Shown piece after piece: positions 1 through 8,535 of a stretch of DNA of 33,829 nt (the first letter of the stretch is position 1; each line of letters opens with the position of its first letter). The notes beneath the pieces were generated by a model. It was not told where the DNA came from and made no database searches. It saw only the letters and a list, made by a program, of their open reading frames with translations. The DNA is from CAZKTF01 sp964555565. GTDB lineage: Bacteria > Planctomycetota > JAJSAM01 > JAKLKS01. The position numbers and the translations under genes are program-made. Location of the stretch: positions 1 to 33,829 of the forward strand of contig CAZKTF010000012.1 of assembly GCA_964555565.1 (NCBI GenBank), written 5' to 3'.

Positions 1-713
1 ACCCCCGCGGGCGGCCGGTACCCCGCGCGGTCGAGCGCCGCCCGCGTGCGCGGGTGGAGCGGGAGGTCCACCGGGAGCGGGAGCGCCGCCAGGGCCCCGA
101 GGACCGCCAGCAGGCGCGCCGGGTCGTCGGTGGTCTCGGGGCGGTGGACCGTGGCGAGGTAGCGCTCCCCCGGGGCGGGCTCCGGAGCGTCGAGCGCGTC
201 GAGGAGCGGGTCCCCGGCGTCCACGACCTCCCCGCGCGGCCCCTCGGCGCGGAGCGAGGCCGCGGCGCGGGCGGTGGGCGCCAGCAGGAGGTCCGCGAGG
301 TGGTCGGCCGCGATCCGGTTCGCCTCCTCGGGCATCCCGAGGTCCCCGCTCCGCACCCCGGCCTCCCCGTGGACGAAGGGGACCCCCGCGGCCCGGGCGC
401 CCAGCGCGGCGGCAAGGGCGGAGTTCGTGTCCCCCGCCACGAGGACCGCGTCGGGGCGCACCTCGTCGAGGATCGCGGCCACGCCGCGGGCGCCCGCGGC
501 GGCCTGGCGCGCGTGGGTGTCGGAGCCGACGTGGAGGCGGCGCGCCGTCGGCGGGAGCCCCGCCTCGTCCTCGAGGACCCCGGAGAGGGCCGCGTCGTAG
601 TGCTGGCCCGTGTGGAGGAGGACCTCCTCGTGCCCCGCCGCGCGCAGCGCCCGGGAGACCGGTCCCGCCTTCACCGCCTGGGGCCTCGTCCCCACGACGT
701 GGAGGACCCTCAC
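1..713 (-). CDS. wecB: UDP-N-acetylglucosamine 2-epimerase (WecB/WbpI family), N-terminal part, cut by window edge
   Basis: The gene begins at a GTG (711-713) and runs off the left edge, leaving 237 codons of a family that is usually 360-380 residues. The family interconverts UDP-GlcNAc and UDP-ManNAc (or the 2,3-diacetamido uronate equivalents) in the cytoplasm. Visible family signatures are GTRPQ near residues 8-12, HTGQHYD near 34-40, HGEAGVRSGD near 115-124 (containing the conserved Glu) and PEEANR near 128-133. It lies 18 nt downstream of the DegT aminotransferase and is the last visible gene of a three-gene operon. With a Gfo/Idh/MocA dehydrogenase and an aminotransferase upstream, a WbpI-like role in making UDP-ManNAc3NAcA-type sugars is as likely as simple WecB. 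The C-terminal domain is outside the window. Confidence 0.9.
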   Translation of the reverse strand, partial: MRVLHVVGTRPQAVKAGPVSRALRAAGHEEVLLHTGQHYDAALSGVLEDEAGLPPTARRLHVGSDTHARQAAAGARGVAAILDEVRPDAVLVAGDTNSALAAALGARAAGVPFVHGEAGVRSGDLGMPEEANRIAADHLADLLLAPTARAAASLRAEGPRGEVVDAGDPLLDALDAPEPAPGERYLATVHRPETTDDPARLLAVLGALAALPLPVDLPLHPRTRAALDRAGYRPPAG

Positions 714-731
714 GGGGAGAGAGGATTCACC

Positions 732-1859
732 TCACCGCGCCCCGTAAAAGTCGCGGATCGCCCCGGCGACGTGGTCCTGCTCGGCGTCGGTCATCTCCGC
801 GAACACCGGGATCGAAAGGGTCTCCTTCGCGGCGCGCTCGGAGTGCGGGAACTGCCCCTCGCGGCCGCCGAGGGGGAGGAAGCACTCCTGGAGGTGGAGC
901 GGGATGGGGTAGTAGATGGCGGTCCCGACCCCCTTCGCCGCGAGGTGCTCCTTGAGGGCGTCCCGCCGCTCGCAGCGGAGGATGTACTGGTTCCAGACGT
1001 GGCGGCCGTCGGCGGGGAGGGACGGGGTCACGACGCCCGCGACGCCGCGGAGGAGTTCCCCGTACCGGCGCGCCCGCGCGGCGCGGCCCGCGTGCCAGGA
1101 CTCCAGGCGCACCATCTTCGCCCTGAGGACCGCCGCCTGGAGGCCGTCGAGTCGGGAGTTCGTCCCGACGAACTCGTGGACGTAGCGGTTGGCCGACCCG
1201 TGGTTGCGGGCCTTGCGGAGCTTCTCGGCCAGTTCCGCGCGGCGGGTCACGACCATCCCCCCGTCCCCGGCCCCGCCGAGGTTCTTGGAGGGGTAGAAGG
1301 AGAGCGTCCCCGCGTCCCCCATCGAGCCCGCGCGCCGCCCCCGGTCCTCGGCCCCGATGGCCTGGGCCGCGTCCTCGATGACGGGGATCCCGCGCTTCGC
1401 CCCGAGCGCGACGAGGGCGTCCATCGGCGCGCAGCGCCCGTAGAGGTGGACCGGGAGGAGGGCCTTCGTCCGCGGGGTGACGGCCGCCTCGGCGGCGCGC
1501 GGGTCGAGGTTGAAGGTCGCCGGGTCGATGTCCGCGAACACCGGCTTCGCCCCGCAGTTCCACACCGCCCCGGCCGTCGCGAAGAAGGTGTAGGGGGTGG
1601 TCACGACCTCGTCGCCCGCGCCTACGCCGAGGCACCGGAGCGCGAGGAGGATGGCGTCGGTGCCGCTCGCGCAGCCCACTGCATGCGGGACCTGGCAGTA
1701 GGCGGCCAGTTCCTTCTCCAGCTCGGCCACGCGCTTCCCGAGGATGAAGTCCCCCTCGTGGAAGACCCGCTTCACCTCGGCCAGGACCTCCGCCTCCAGC
1801 GTCTCCCACTGCCTCGCCAGGTCCAGCAGCGGGACCTTCGTCGTCGTCGCGGCGGTCAT
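732..1859 (-). CDS. DegT/DnrJ/EryC1/StrS family sugar aminotransferase
   Basis: A 375-residue PLP-dependent aminotransferase that would transfer an amino group to a keto-sugar nucleotide. The internal-aldimine lysine is in SKNLGG (about K192). The EDAAQA motif (about 162-167) supplies the Asp that contacts the pyridine nitrogen, and SGTDA (about 65-69) lies in the cofactor pocket. I chose the ATG at 1857-1859 because the protein begins KVPLLDLARQ there, as in the family, and because this ATG overlaps the stop of the upstream dehydrogenase (ATGA). A longer reading up to 2072 overlaps that dehydrogenase and looks like shadow sequence. Between a Gfo/Idh/MocA dehydrogenase and a 2-epimerase it matches WbpE/WlbC, which aminates C3 of UDP-3-keto-GlcNAcA. 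That substrate is inferred from the neighbours. Confidence 0.93.
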   Translation of the reverse strand: MTAATTTKVPLLDLARQWETLEAEVLAEVKRVFHEGDFILGKRVAELEKELAAYCQVPHAVGCASGTDAILLALRCLGVGAGDEVVTTPYTFFATAGAVWNCGAKPVFADIDPATFNLDPRAAEAAVTPRTKALLPVHLYGRCAPMDALVALGAKRGIPVIEDAAQAIGAEDRGRRAGSMGDAGTLSFYPSKNLGGAGDGGMVVTRRAELAEKLRKARNHGSANRYVHEFVGTNSRLDGLQAAVLRAKMVRLESWHAGRAARARRYGELLRGVAGVVTPSLPADGRHVWNQYILRCERRDALKEHLAAKGVGTAIYYPIPLHLQECFLPLGGREGQFPHSERAAKETLSIPVFAEMTDAEQDHVAGAIRDFYGAR

Positions 1860-2941
1860 CGCGCGCTCCTCCGGGCGGCCTTCGCCGCCTTCCCCGCCGG
1901 CCTCGCCGTCGTCTCCGCCGTCCCCGCCTCCGTAGCATCCACCCGGACCGGGGCCCCGTCCCGCCGCAGCGACTCCGTCGCGGCCTCGAGCACGCGCACC
2001 ACGGCCAGCCCCTCGCGCCCGTCGCTCAGGGGCCGCGCGCGGCCCCGGACGCACTCCACGAAGTGGCGGCACTCGAGCAGCAGCGGCTCCGTCCCGTCCA
2101 CCCGCGGGATCCAGACGTCCCCGAAGCGGATGGCCAGCGCCTCCCCGGCCCCGACGTGCTCGCCCGGGGGGTCCACCCCCTTGTCGTAGACGCGGAGCTT
2201 CTCGGAGGACTCCATGTCGTCGAACACGACCATCTTGCGCGACCCCACGACGGTGATCTTGCGGAGCTTGTGCGGGTCGAGCCAGGAGACCTGGACCTGC
2301 CCCATGCGGCCCCCGGGCCAGCCGAGGTTGAGGAAGACCACGTCCTCCACGCCCGGGCGGACCCAGGCGGCCCCGCGCGCGCTCACCGACTCGGGGGGGC
2401 CCCCGAGGAGGTGGTTCATGACCGAGATGTCGTGGGGGGCGAGCGACCAGAGGGCGTTCTCGTCGGAGCGGACCTTCCCGAGGTTCACGCGCTGGCTGTA
2501 GACGTAGCGGACCTCCCCCACGTCGCCGGCGTCCACCATGGCCTTGAGGCGCGTCACGGCCGGGTGGTAGAGGAGGAGGTGTCCCACCATGAGGGTGCGC
2601 CCGCCCCGCTCGGCCCGGGCCAGGAGGTCGGCCGCGTCCGCGCCCGTCAGCGCGAGCGGCTTCTCGACGAAGACGTCCTTCCCCGCGTCGAGCGCCGCGG
2701 CGGCCAGCCGGTGGTGCGCCGGCGCCGAGGAGGCGATGACCACCGCATCCACGTCCGGGGCCCGGAGCACCGCGTCCGCGTCGGGGGTCGCCTCCGCGCC
2801 GGGGCAGCCCCGCGCCACCGCCGCGAGCCGCTTCGGATCGAGGTCGGAGATCCGGACGAGCGCCACCCCGGGGAGCGCCGCGAAGGTCCGGACGAGGTTC
2901 TTCCCCCAGTCGCCGGTCCCGACCACGCCCACCCGCAGCAT
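1856..2941 (-). CDS. Gfo/Idh/MocA family NAD(P)-dependent sugar oxidoreductase (WbpB/WlbA-like by context)
   Basis: A 361-residue two-domain oxidoreductase. The N-terminal Rossmann fold opens with VGTGDWG (about 7-13). The family EKP motif is at about 93-95, and a conserved His lies in LAPHDIS (about residue 170). The C-terminal alpha/beta domain has normal length. The C-terminus ends in an Ala/Lys/Arg/Thr-rich tail of about 25 residues that looks unstructured. The start is set at the ATG of MLRVGVVGTG so the nucleotide-binding strand is N-terminal; an in-frame ATG about 40 nt upstream is possible. The stop overlaps the aminotransferase start by ATGA, so the two are probably translationally coupled. 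Context suggests oxidation of the C3 hydroxyl of a UDP-GlcNAc-uronate, but the family acts on many sugars and the substrate cannot be read from sequence. Confidence 0.9.
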   Translation of the reverse strand: MLRVGVVGTGDWGKNLVRTFAALPGVALVRISDLDPKRLAAVARGCPGAEATPDADAVLRAPDVDAVVIASSAPAHHRLAAAALDAGKDVFVEKPLALTGADAADLLARAERGGRTLMVGHLLLYHPAVTRLKAMVDAGDVGEVRYVYSQRVNLGKVRSDENALWSLAPHDISVMNHLLGGPPESVSARGAAWVRPGVEDVVFLNLGWPGGRMGQVQVSWLDPHKLRKITVVGSRKMVVFDDMESSEKLRVYDKGVDPPGEHVGAGEALAIRFGDVWIPRVDGTEPLLLECRHFVECVRGRARPLSDGREGLAVVRVLEAATESLRRDGAPVRVDATEAGTAETTARPAGKAAKAARRSAR

Positions 2942-3047
2942 CCCGACGACGATACCGGACCCGACCCGGAACGGGGGCATTCGTCTGCGCCTGAGGCCCC
3001 GGCAGAGGTCCGGATCCCGCGTTCCCGGGTCGGGTTCCGTGGGGCCG

Positions 3048-6000
3048 TTAGGGGTACCGGAAGACCCCCGCCTTCCTAGGATGAGGCGTCCAGTCGGCCT
3101 CGTGCCCGCCGGCGTCGTCGCCCGCGGAGACGGAGACGCGGATCGGGTTCGCGGGGGCGGCGAGGAGCGTTGCCTTCGAAAGGGAGAGCGAGAAGCGGCC
3201 CTGGACGGTGTCCACCGTGACCTTCGCTTTCGTGGGCGACCCCTTCGGGCTCTTCCAGGTGAAGACGCCGTTCTTTTCGACCCAGCCCGGCGCGCCCCCG
3301 GGTATCGCGACCAGCGGGGTCGCGTCCTGTCCGCCCAGGCGGACCTCGAACCCGTCCTGCGACGGGTCCCAGGCGCCGTCGGGAGAGTCGGGACCGAACG
3401 AGTACGTCCCCGACGCCTTGACCTTGTCCTTCCCGACCTTCGGCGAGTCCGTGATGTTCCCCTTCTCCACCGCGAGGACCACCGTGGAAGGCGTCGAGGC
3501 GACCGCCGTCTCCGAGTAGTCCGAAAAGCCGGCGCTGCCGTAGGCTCGCACGCGCCAGGAGTAGGCGCGGTCCGGGAGGACCTCCACGTCGGCGAAGCCG
3601 GTCGCGTCCGGACCCGGAGTCGCCACGACCTGCCAGGCCCCCTCGCCCAGCCGTCTCTGGAACTGGAAGTAGAGCTCGTTGTCGCTGTTGTCGCTCCAGG
3701 AGACGTCCACCCGCGTCGCAGAGGCCACGACTGCCGCCAGGTCGGAGGGCGTGAGCGGTGCCCCGGGGACGAGCGGCAAGGTGGTCTCGGAGTCCTCATT
3801 CGACCACCCCGACGGCCCGTCGGGGCTCACCGCCCGCACCCGGTACGTGTACTTCGTCCCGCGGGAGAGACCGGCGTCCGAGTAGGTCGTGACTCCCGCC
3901 CCCACCGACCCGACGGTGGAGTAGGGCCCCGAGTTGCCGGACCGCCGTTGGACGTCGAATCCTGTTTCGTTGTCGCTGTTGTCTGCCCAGTCGATCTGGA
4001 TCCCATCCGCGGCGGCCAGCGTGGCCGCGAGGCCCGAAGGGGGGAGAGGCATCGTTACCACCCGCGCCACGAACGCATCCTGCAATCCGGCGTTGGTTCC
4101 CTGGTACGGAGACTGCGTCGGGAAGTCGGTGGACGCGGTGTACCCCGAGACGATCGCGCTCGTCCCGTCCAGGGCCAACCCGTTCCCGACGTCCAGGGCC
4201 GTTCCCCCGAGGTATGTCGAGTAGGACAGCGCCGACCCTGCGGAGTTGAGCTTCGTCAGGAAGGCGTCCCCGTCCCCCGCCTTCGTCCCCTGCACCGCGG
4301 ACGCGACCGGGAAGTCCGCGGAGTAGGTGTACCCCGTCACGTAGATCGCCCCGGAGGAGTCCGCCGCGACCCCGGCGCCGGTGTCTCCGCCCGAACCTCC
4401 GAGGAACGTGGAGAAGGTCTTCGAGGCGCCGTTCACCGCGATCTTCGCCACGAAGGCGTCGGAGGTGCCCCCGCCGTAGGTCCCCTGGAGAGGGGACTGG
4501 AGCGGGAAGTTGGAGGAGCCCGTGATCCCCGTCACGACGGCCGCGCCGCCCCCGTCCACGGCGATCCCCAGGGCGTAGTCCACGCCGCTTCCCCCCAGGT
4601 AGGAGGAGTAGATGAGTGACGTGCCCGAGGAGGCGATCTTCGCCACGAACCCGTCCTGGTTGCCGCCCCCGTAAGCCGCCTGGAAGGCGCCCTGGAGCGG
4701 GAAGTTCGTCGAGTCGGAGGAACCGGTGACGAAGCAGTTCCCGGAGGAGTCGATCGCGATCGCCTGCCCCGTCTCGAGACCGCTCCCGCCGAGGTAGGTC
4801 GAGTACGAGAGCGCGCTGCCCGAGGAGGACAGCTTCGTCACGAAGGCATCGGCGGCCCCGCTCCTGGAGGATTGGAGCGGGGACTGGGTGGGGAAGTCTG
4901 AGGACGCGGTGTATCCCGTCGCGTAGATGGCCCCGGAGCCATCCACGGCGATGGCCTTGAGGTGGTCCGTGGAGCTCGCGCCGAGATGGGTCGCGAACGT
5001 CAACGTTGATCCCGAGACGGAGAGCCGGGCCACCCACCCGTCGAAATCGCCGCCCCTAGTAGGCTGGAAGGCCGCGACAACGGGGAAGTTCGTGGAGTTC
5101 GTCGAGCCCCCGACGGTCACGGCCCCCGAGGTCTCGACGGCGAGCGCGTTCGCGTAGTCGGTGTAGTTCCCGCCCAGGTACGTGGAGTAGACGAGCGCCG
5201 ACCCCGCCGCGTTCAGTTTCGTGATCACCGCGTCGCCGTAGGTGCCCCCGTCGGAGATGTTCTGCTGGTAGGCAGAGGCGGTCGGGTAGTCCGTGGACTG
5301 GCTCGCGCCGGCCAGGTAGATCGCGGAGGAGGAGTCCACCGCGACGCGAGAAGCGCTAGTCGAAGTACCATCGGACGAATTCCCGCCGAGGTACGAGGCG
5401 TACTCCAGGCGCGGGTCCACGACGCAGGGCAGCGCGGGGTCCAGCGACCCGAGACGAAGGCGTGCGCGGGAACGCCCCTCCGCAGCGAAGCGCGCCTCGA
5501 CGCCTCGCCTCCCGTCGGAGCCGGGCTGCCAGGCGACCGGCCGCGAGTGGCGAAGCACGCCCTTGGTGGTATGGACGAGGAGGTCCCCCCCCGCCTCCAC
5601 CTCCACGCCGGAGGCCCCCTCGAACTCGAGAGCGAGAGTCTCGGCGGAGGCGCCCGGCGCCAGACGGAACTCGTACTCCACCGCGCCGCGCTGCCCGTGC
5701 CAGCGGAGGTCTACCCCCGGGAGTACCCCGCGGACGCGCACGCTCCGACGGTGCGGCACGGAGGACCGCCACCGGGCCGGGTCGTTCCCCAGGAAGTAGT
5801 GGCTCACTCCGGGGAGAAGGCCCTCGCCCTCGGCCGCCGCGCCGGGCGAGGCCCCGGCGAGGCGCATCCGCAAGGCGCCGCCGTCCCTCGTGGCGAACAC
5901 GGCTTCCGCCCCCTCGAGGAACAGGACGAAACCCCGGCCCCGCGCGAGGTAGGCGACGCGCGGGTCGGTCTGCCCCACGTTCGGCTCGAAGGACACGGGG

Positions 6001-6170
6001 ACGAGGCAGGCGCCCTCCGTAGACGGGTAGCGGGGGATCTCCGGGGCAGGCCTCTCCGCTCGGGAAGCTGAGACCACGGCGAGGACCGACGCTGCGGCCA
6101 CTGAGGGCCACCGAGAGGAACCCCGGCGACCCTGTGTGCTCTTCGGAGGGCTTTCCAAAGCGACCGTCAT
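3048..6170 (-). CDS. Exported SBBP-repeat beta-propeller protein with fibronectin type III domains
   Basis: A 1040-residue protein. A signal peptide covers about residues 1-38 (basic stretch, then a hydrophobic run ending SASRA). Next is a domain opening FEPNVGQTDPRV (about 61-250), the N-terminal domain usually paired with SBBP repeats (DUF7948-type). Seven repeats with a recurring Y-S-T-Y-L-G-G core and TKL/AKI strands follow (about 257-700), enough for a seven-bladed propeller. Two Fn3-like domains (about 700-890, each with DNSDNE) and a C-terminal domain of about 140 residues that I do not recognise complete it. I chose the ATG at 6168-6170, preceded by GGAGG nine nt upstream; an earlier in-frame start at 6353 adds 61 Arg/Pro-rich residues that would mask the signal peptide. 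It lies 92 nt downstream of another propeller gene on the same strand. It is probably secreted or cell-surface, with binding or structural rather than catalytic roles. Confidence 0.9.
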   Translation of the reverse strand: MTVALESPPKSTQGRRGSSRWPSVAAASVLAVVSASRAERPAPEIPRYPSTEGACLVPVSFEPNVGQTDPRVAYLARGRGFVLFLEGAEAVFATRDGGALRMRLAGASPGAAAEGEGLLPGVSHYFLGNDPARWRSSVPHRRSVRVRGVLPGVDLRWHGQRGAVEYEFRLAPGASAETLALEFEGASGVEVEAGGDLLVHTTKGVLRHSRPVAWQPGSDGRRGVEARFAAEGRSRARLRLGSLDPALPCVVDPRLEYASYLGGNSSDGTSTSASRVAVDSSSAIYLAGASQSTDYPTASAYQQNISDGGTYGDAVITKLNAAGSALVYSTYLGGNYTDYANALAVETSGAVTVGGSTNSTNFPVVAAFQPTRGGDFDGWVARLSVSGSTLTFATHLGASSTDHLKAIAVDGSGAIYATGYTASSDFPTQSPLQSSRSGAADAFVTKLSSSGSALSYSTYLGGSGLETGQAIAIDSSGNCFVTGSSDSTNFPLQGAFQAAYGGGNQDGFVAKIASSGTSLIYSSYLGGSGVDYALGIAVDGGGAAVVTGITGSSNFPLQSPLQGTYGGGTSDAFVAKIAVNGASKTFSTFLGGSGGDTGAGVAADSSGAIYVTGYTYSADFPVASAVQGTKAGDGDAFLTKLNSAGSALSYSTYLGGTALDVGNGLALDGTSAIVSGYTASTDFPTQSPYQGTNAGLQDAFVARVVTMPLPPSGLAATLAAADGIQIDWADNSDNETGFDVQRRSGNSGPYSTVGSVGAGVTTYSDAGLSRGTKYTYRVRAVSPDGPSGWSNEDSETTLPLVPGAPLTPSDLAAVVASATRVDVSWSDNSDNELYFQFQRRLGEGAWQVVATPGPDATGFADVEVLPDRAYSWRVRAYGSAGFSDYSETAVASTPSTVVLAVEKGNITDSPKVGKDKVKASGTYSFGPDSPDGAWDPSQDGFEVRLGGQDATPLVAIPGGAPGWVEKNGVFTWKSPKGSPTKAKVTVDTVQGRFSLSLSKATLLAAPANPIRVSVSAGDDAGGHEADWTPHPRKAGVFRYP

Positions 6171-6262
6171 TCCAGCTCCCTCCCGGCGTCTGGCCGCAGT
6201 CCGCCCCGTAGGTCGCAGCAGCCTTGTCCTCGTGCGCCGGCGTTGAATTGCCTCTGGTGCCA

Positions 6263-7576
6263 CTAACGAAGTCGGACGAGGAACACGTCGGGGATGTCCC
6301 CGTTCCTGTCGTGGCGGACGAGGTTTGTAGCTGCCGAGGTGAACGCGCACCACATCCCATCGAACGAGAGTGAGTGGGAAGTGGTGATACTGTCCCCGTT
6401 CCCCGGGCTCCCCTTCGCGTTGGCCGACAGGAGCCGGAGCGTCCCCGTGGGCACATCGTAGGCGAATACGTCCTCGTAGCCGTTGGCGTCCTCCAGGACG
6501 GCGCCGTCGGCCGCGATGGTGAAGACGACCGTCTTCCCGTCCGAGGAGATGGCCGGATAGTGGGACTCACCGCTCACCTGGCTTCCATCGGCGGCCACCG
6601 AGATGCGACGCGTCTCTCCCGTGACGAAGTCATGGAGGAAGATGTCAGGGCTGCCGTTCGTATCCGCAGACACCAGATTGTTCGCTGTCGCCTGGAAGGC
6701 GACGAGACCGTTGTCGGAGACTACCGGAAATGAGGAGGCCGCGTTCCCTGCTGTGCCGTCGGAGGCAACGCTTGCTCGGCGAGTGCTACCGGTCTCCCGG
6801 TCGTAGGCGAAGACGTCTCTTGCGTCGTTGGTATCGCTGGGGATGAGGTTGCTGGCGTCGGAGCTGTACGCGACGAAGCGCCCACTAGATGAGATACTCG
6901 GATCATAGGAGCCGTCATTGCCCTGGCTACCCCCAATTCCCACGGAGACAAGGGAGAGCGAACCCACCTCTAGATCGGCGACGTAGACATGCTCCCGACC
7001 GTTGTCCGCGCCGGGGACGAGGTTCGTCGCTCCGGACCTGAAGACGACGTACCGACCGTTGGCTGAGATACAGGCACCAATGACGAGAAAGCTGTGGCTG
7101 TTCGCCTCCGCCCCGTTTGCGGCAATTGAGATCCTCTTCGTCTGGCGTATCTTCCGGTCGTGCACGAAAATATCCGATGCAAGGTTCGTGTCACCGAGAA
7201 CGAGGTTGGCCGCGTACGAAGCAAACAGGATGAAACGCCCGTCGGCCGAGATCCCACCAGTGTAACTATCGCCATCCCCATCATTCCCAGCGGGATCCAC
7301 GGAAAGCCGTCTCGTCGTCCCCCTCCTTCGGTCGCGCAAGAAGACATCGGCAGTCCCGTTCCGGTCCCGTGGGACGAGGTTCGTTGCGTACGACCAGTAC
7401 ACGACGAACCGTCCGTTCGGAGTCACGGCGCCGTCGTAGCTGGAGTTGGACGCTCCGAGGGTGCCGAGAGCGCGGGTGATCACCCGTGGGCGGGCCGGCT
7501 CTGCTACAGACGCGGTCCCAAGCACGACCACCGCGAGGGCGAAGAACGACCGGAGGCCGGTGCCTACGATGCGCAT
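6263..7576 (-). CDS. Exported TolB/PD40-type WD40-like beta-propeller protein
   Basis: A 437-residue protein with a signal peptide (MRIVGTGLRS, then FFALAVVVLG and a likely cleavage near SVAEPA). About seven repeats follow with the pattern G.FV.Y.S.A.NLV..D.N...DVF..D...G.TRR.SV, the classic PD40/WD40-like pattern related to TolB. The ATG at 7574-7576 is chosen over the GTG at 7583-7585 because GAGGTG sits six nt upstream of it. Asp/Asn-rich loops between blades (DTN, DRNG) could bind calcium, but that is inference. No catalytic domain is attached. GC content is distinctly lower than in the flanking operons (about 58 % in a sampled line), a possible sign of foreign origin. It precedes the SBBP propeller and may share its transcript. 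Confidence 0.88.
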   Translation of the reverse strand: MRIVGTGLRSFFALAVVVLGTASVAEPARPRVITRALGTLGASNSSYDGAVTPNGRFVVYWSYATNLVPRDRNGTADVFLRDRRRGTTRRLSVDPAGNDGDGDSYTGGISADGRFILFASYAANLVLGDTNLASDIFVHDRKIRQTKRISIAANGAEANSHSFLVIGACISANGRYVVFRSGATNLVPGADNGREHVYVADLEVGSLSLVSVGIGGSQGNDGSYDPSISSSGRFVAYSSDASNLIPSDTNDARDVFAYDRETGSTRRASVASDGTAGNAASSFPVVSDNGLVAFQATANNLVSADTNGSPDIFLHDFVTGETRRISVAADGSQVSGESHYPAISSDGKTVVFTIAADGAVLEDANGYEDVFAYDVPTGTLRLLSANAKGSPGNGDSITTSHSLSFDGMWCAFTSAATNLVRHDRNGDIPDVFLVRLR

Positions 7577-7885
7577 GGCGAACACCTCACGTTGCTCTTG
7601 CCGCCCGCGCTCGGTATCCTACCGGTCTCCGGCGGCCCGTCAAGGCGACGCGAAGAGCGCTTGCTCGGCAGTGCGAGCTGCGAAGGGTCTGAGGACTCCG
7701 TCTGGCCTCGAGTCCATGAGCTTGGTTCCCCCATGGTCCTCGGTCTCCGCCAAGCGGAAAGATGCGGCCCGCGTGAAGTTCGGCCGGAAGCTACGTCGAT
7801 CGGGCCGCGAGTGGAAACCTTCGGGGTGTCTCGCGACTTGATCCCCGCCGAGGATAGCGCCCGGAGACTGGGCATCATCGCGCCA
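7577..7885. other. Non-coding stretch upstream of the TolB-like gene
   Basis: I see no convincing gene here. Open frames exist on both strands but none has a believable composition together with a ribosome-binding site. The stretch should hold the promoter of the minus-strand TolB-like gene; no clear -35/-10 pair was found. Its far end is the left target-site copy of the small transposable element at 7886-8527. Confidence 0.5.
7878..7885. repeat. Target-site duplication, left copy (TCGCGCCA)
   Basis: This octamer abuts the left inverted repeat of the small element and is repeated in the same orientation directly after the right inverted repeat. Confidence 0.7.
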
Positions 7886-8527
7886 CCTGCGTATCCGCTT
7901 CACTACACTCGCCGACCCCTTGTGGCCTGAGCGGGGTAGGCTCCTGAGCGTGAGGCCGTTGCTCCGGATTGCCCGGGGCGGACTGTCGTCGAGGCGTTGA
8001 AGCGCCGCGACGACGGGAGGGTCTCGATGGAGGCTTCGGATGTCGATCCCGCCCCCTGCCCAACCCCGGGCAGATGTCGAGCATCGCTTTCAAGGCGGCG
8101 CCATCTCGCTCTCCATTGGCGCCGACGGACGGTTGCGCGGAATGGTGATCTACGGACCCATCCGTAGATCCGAGCCCGAGTACATCAAGGGGCTCGGCCC
8201 ATTGTGTGCGGGATACTGGGTTTATGGTCGCCAACCGCAGGTCCGCATCTTGTGCCTGAACGACTGGACCGTCGTCGGCGTCCATATCGTGGGCGATTTC
8301 AACCCGCGGACTGTCGCATCTCTCCGTCGGGCGCCCTGAGTAGGCCCCCTCCACGCCGAGGTAGATCGGGACGAGTCGGCGTCCGTTCCACGCGCACGCC
8401 CATTCCCACGATCTCCACGGGCTGGGGAGCCTCCCTCCATCTACGATCCTCAGGTGCCGATGCTGGCGAGCGTTCATTGTGGACTGGGCCCAATGGGGGT
8501 GCCGGTGTAGTGAAGCGGATACGCAGG
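7886..8527. mobile_element. Small (~642 bp) non-autonomous transposable element with terminal inverted repeats and 8-bp target duplication
   Basis: The ends are a perfect 23-bp inverted repeat starting CCTGCGTATCCGCTTCACT (7886-7908, and inverted at 8505-8527). Weaker inverted similarity continues about 20 bp further in (ACCCC..TTG.GG.CC). Immediately outside are identical 8-bp direct copies of TCGCGCCA (7878-7885 and 8528-8535), as expected for a target-site duplication. No transposase is encoded, so the element would be mobilised in trans or is a deletion derivative. The 8-bp duplication fits families such as IS1595, IS256, ISL3 or IS66; the end sequence does not match the IS66 ends nearby (GTAACC...), so it is a different family. 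It carries one possible small ORF (8040-8339). Family assignment needs a comparison with known IS ends. Confidence 0.75.
8040..8339 (+). CDS. Hypothetical protein, possible passenger of the small transposable element
   Basis: A 99-residue open frame with no family I recognise. Support is modest: GGAGG lies six nt before the ATG, third codon positions are about three-quarters G or C in a region of lower overall GC, and the middle of the protein (residues about 30-80) has a natural mix of hydrophobic and polar residues with many aromatics (IYG, YWVYG, LNDW). It has no signal peptide, membrane segment or transposase motif. It lies wholly inside the element bounded by the 23-bp inverted repeats, so it would move with it. 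The opposite strand is also open over this stretch, so a chance frame cannot be excluded. Confidence 0.35.
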   Translation: MSIPPPAQPRADVEHRFQGGAISLSIGADGRLRGMVIYGPIRRSEPEYIKGLGPLCAGYWVYGRQPQVRILCLNDWTVVGVHIVGDFNPRTVASLRRAP

Positions 8528-8535
8528 TCGCGCCA
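8528..8535. repeat. Target-site duplication, right copy (TCGCGCCA)
   Basis: Identical to the octamer at 7878-7885, placed immediately outside the right inverted repeat of the small element. Confidence 0.7.

Noticed and set aside
54..2189. Very long plus-strand open frame (711 codons)
   Set aside because: It is the antisense shadow of the epimerase, aminotransferase and dehydrogenase genes; it is Arg/Gly/Pro/Val-rich and has no domain. High GC makes stops rare in all frames.
2589..4619. 676-codon plus-strand frame opposite the SBBP propeller gene
   Set aside because: Composition is Arg/Gly/Val/His-rich shadow sequence, while the opposite strand encodes a clear signal peptide and repeats.
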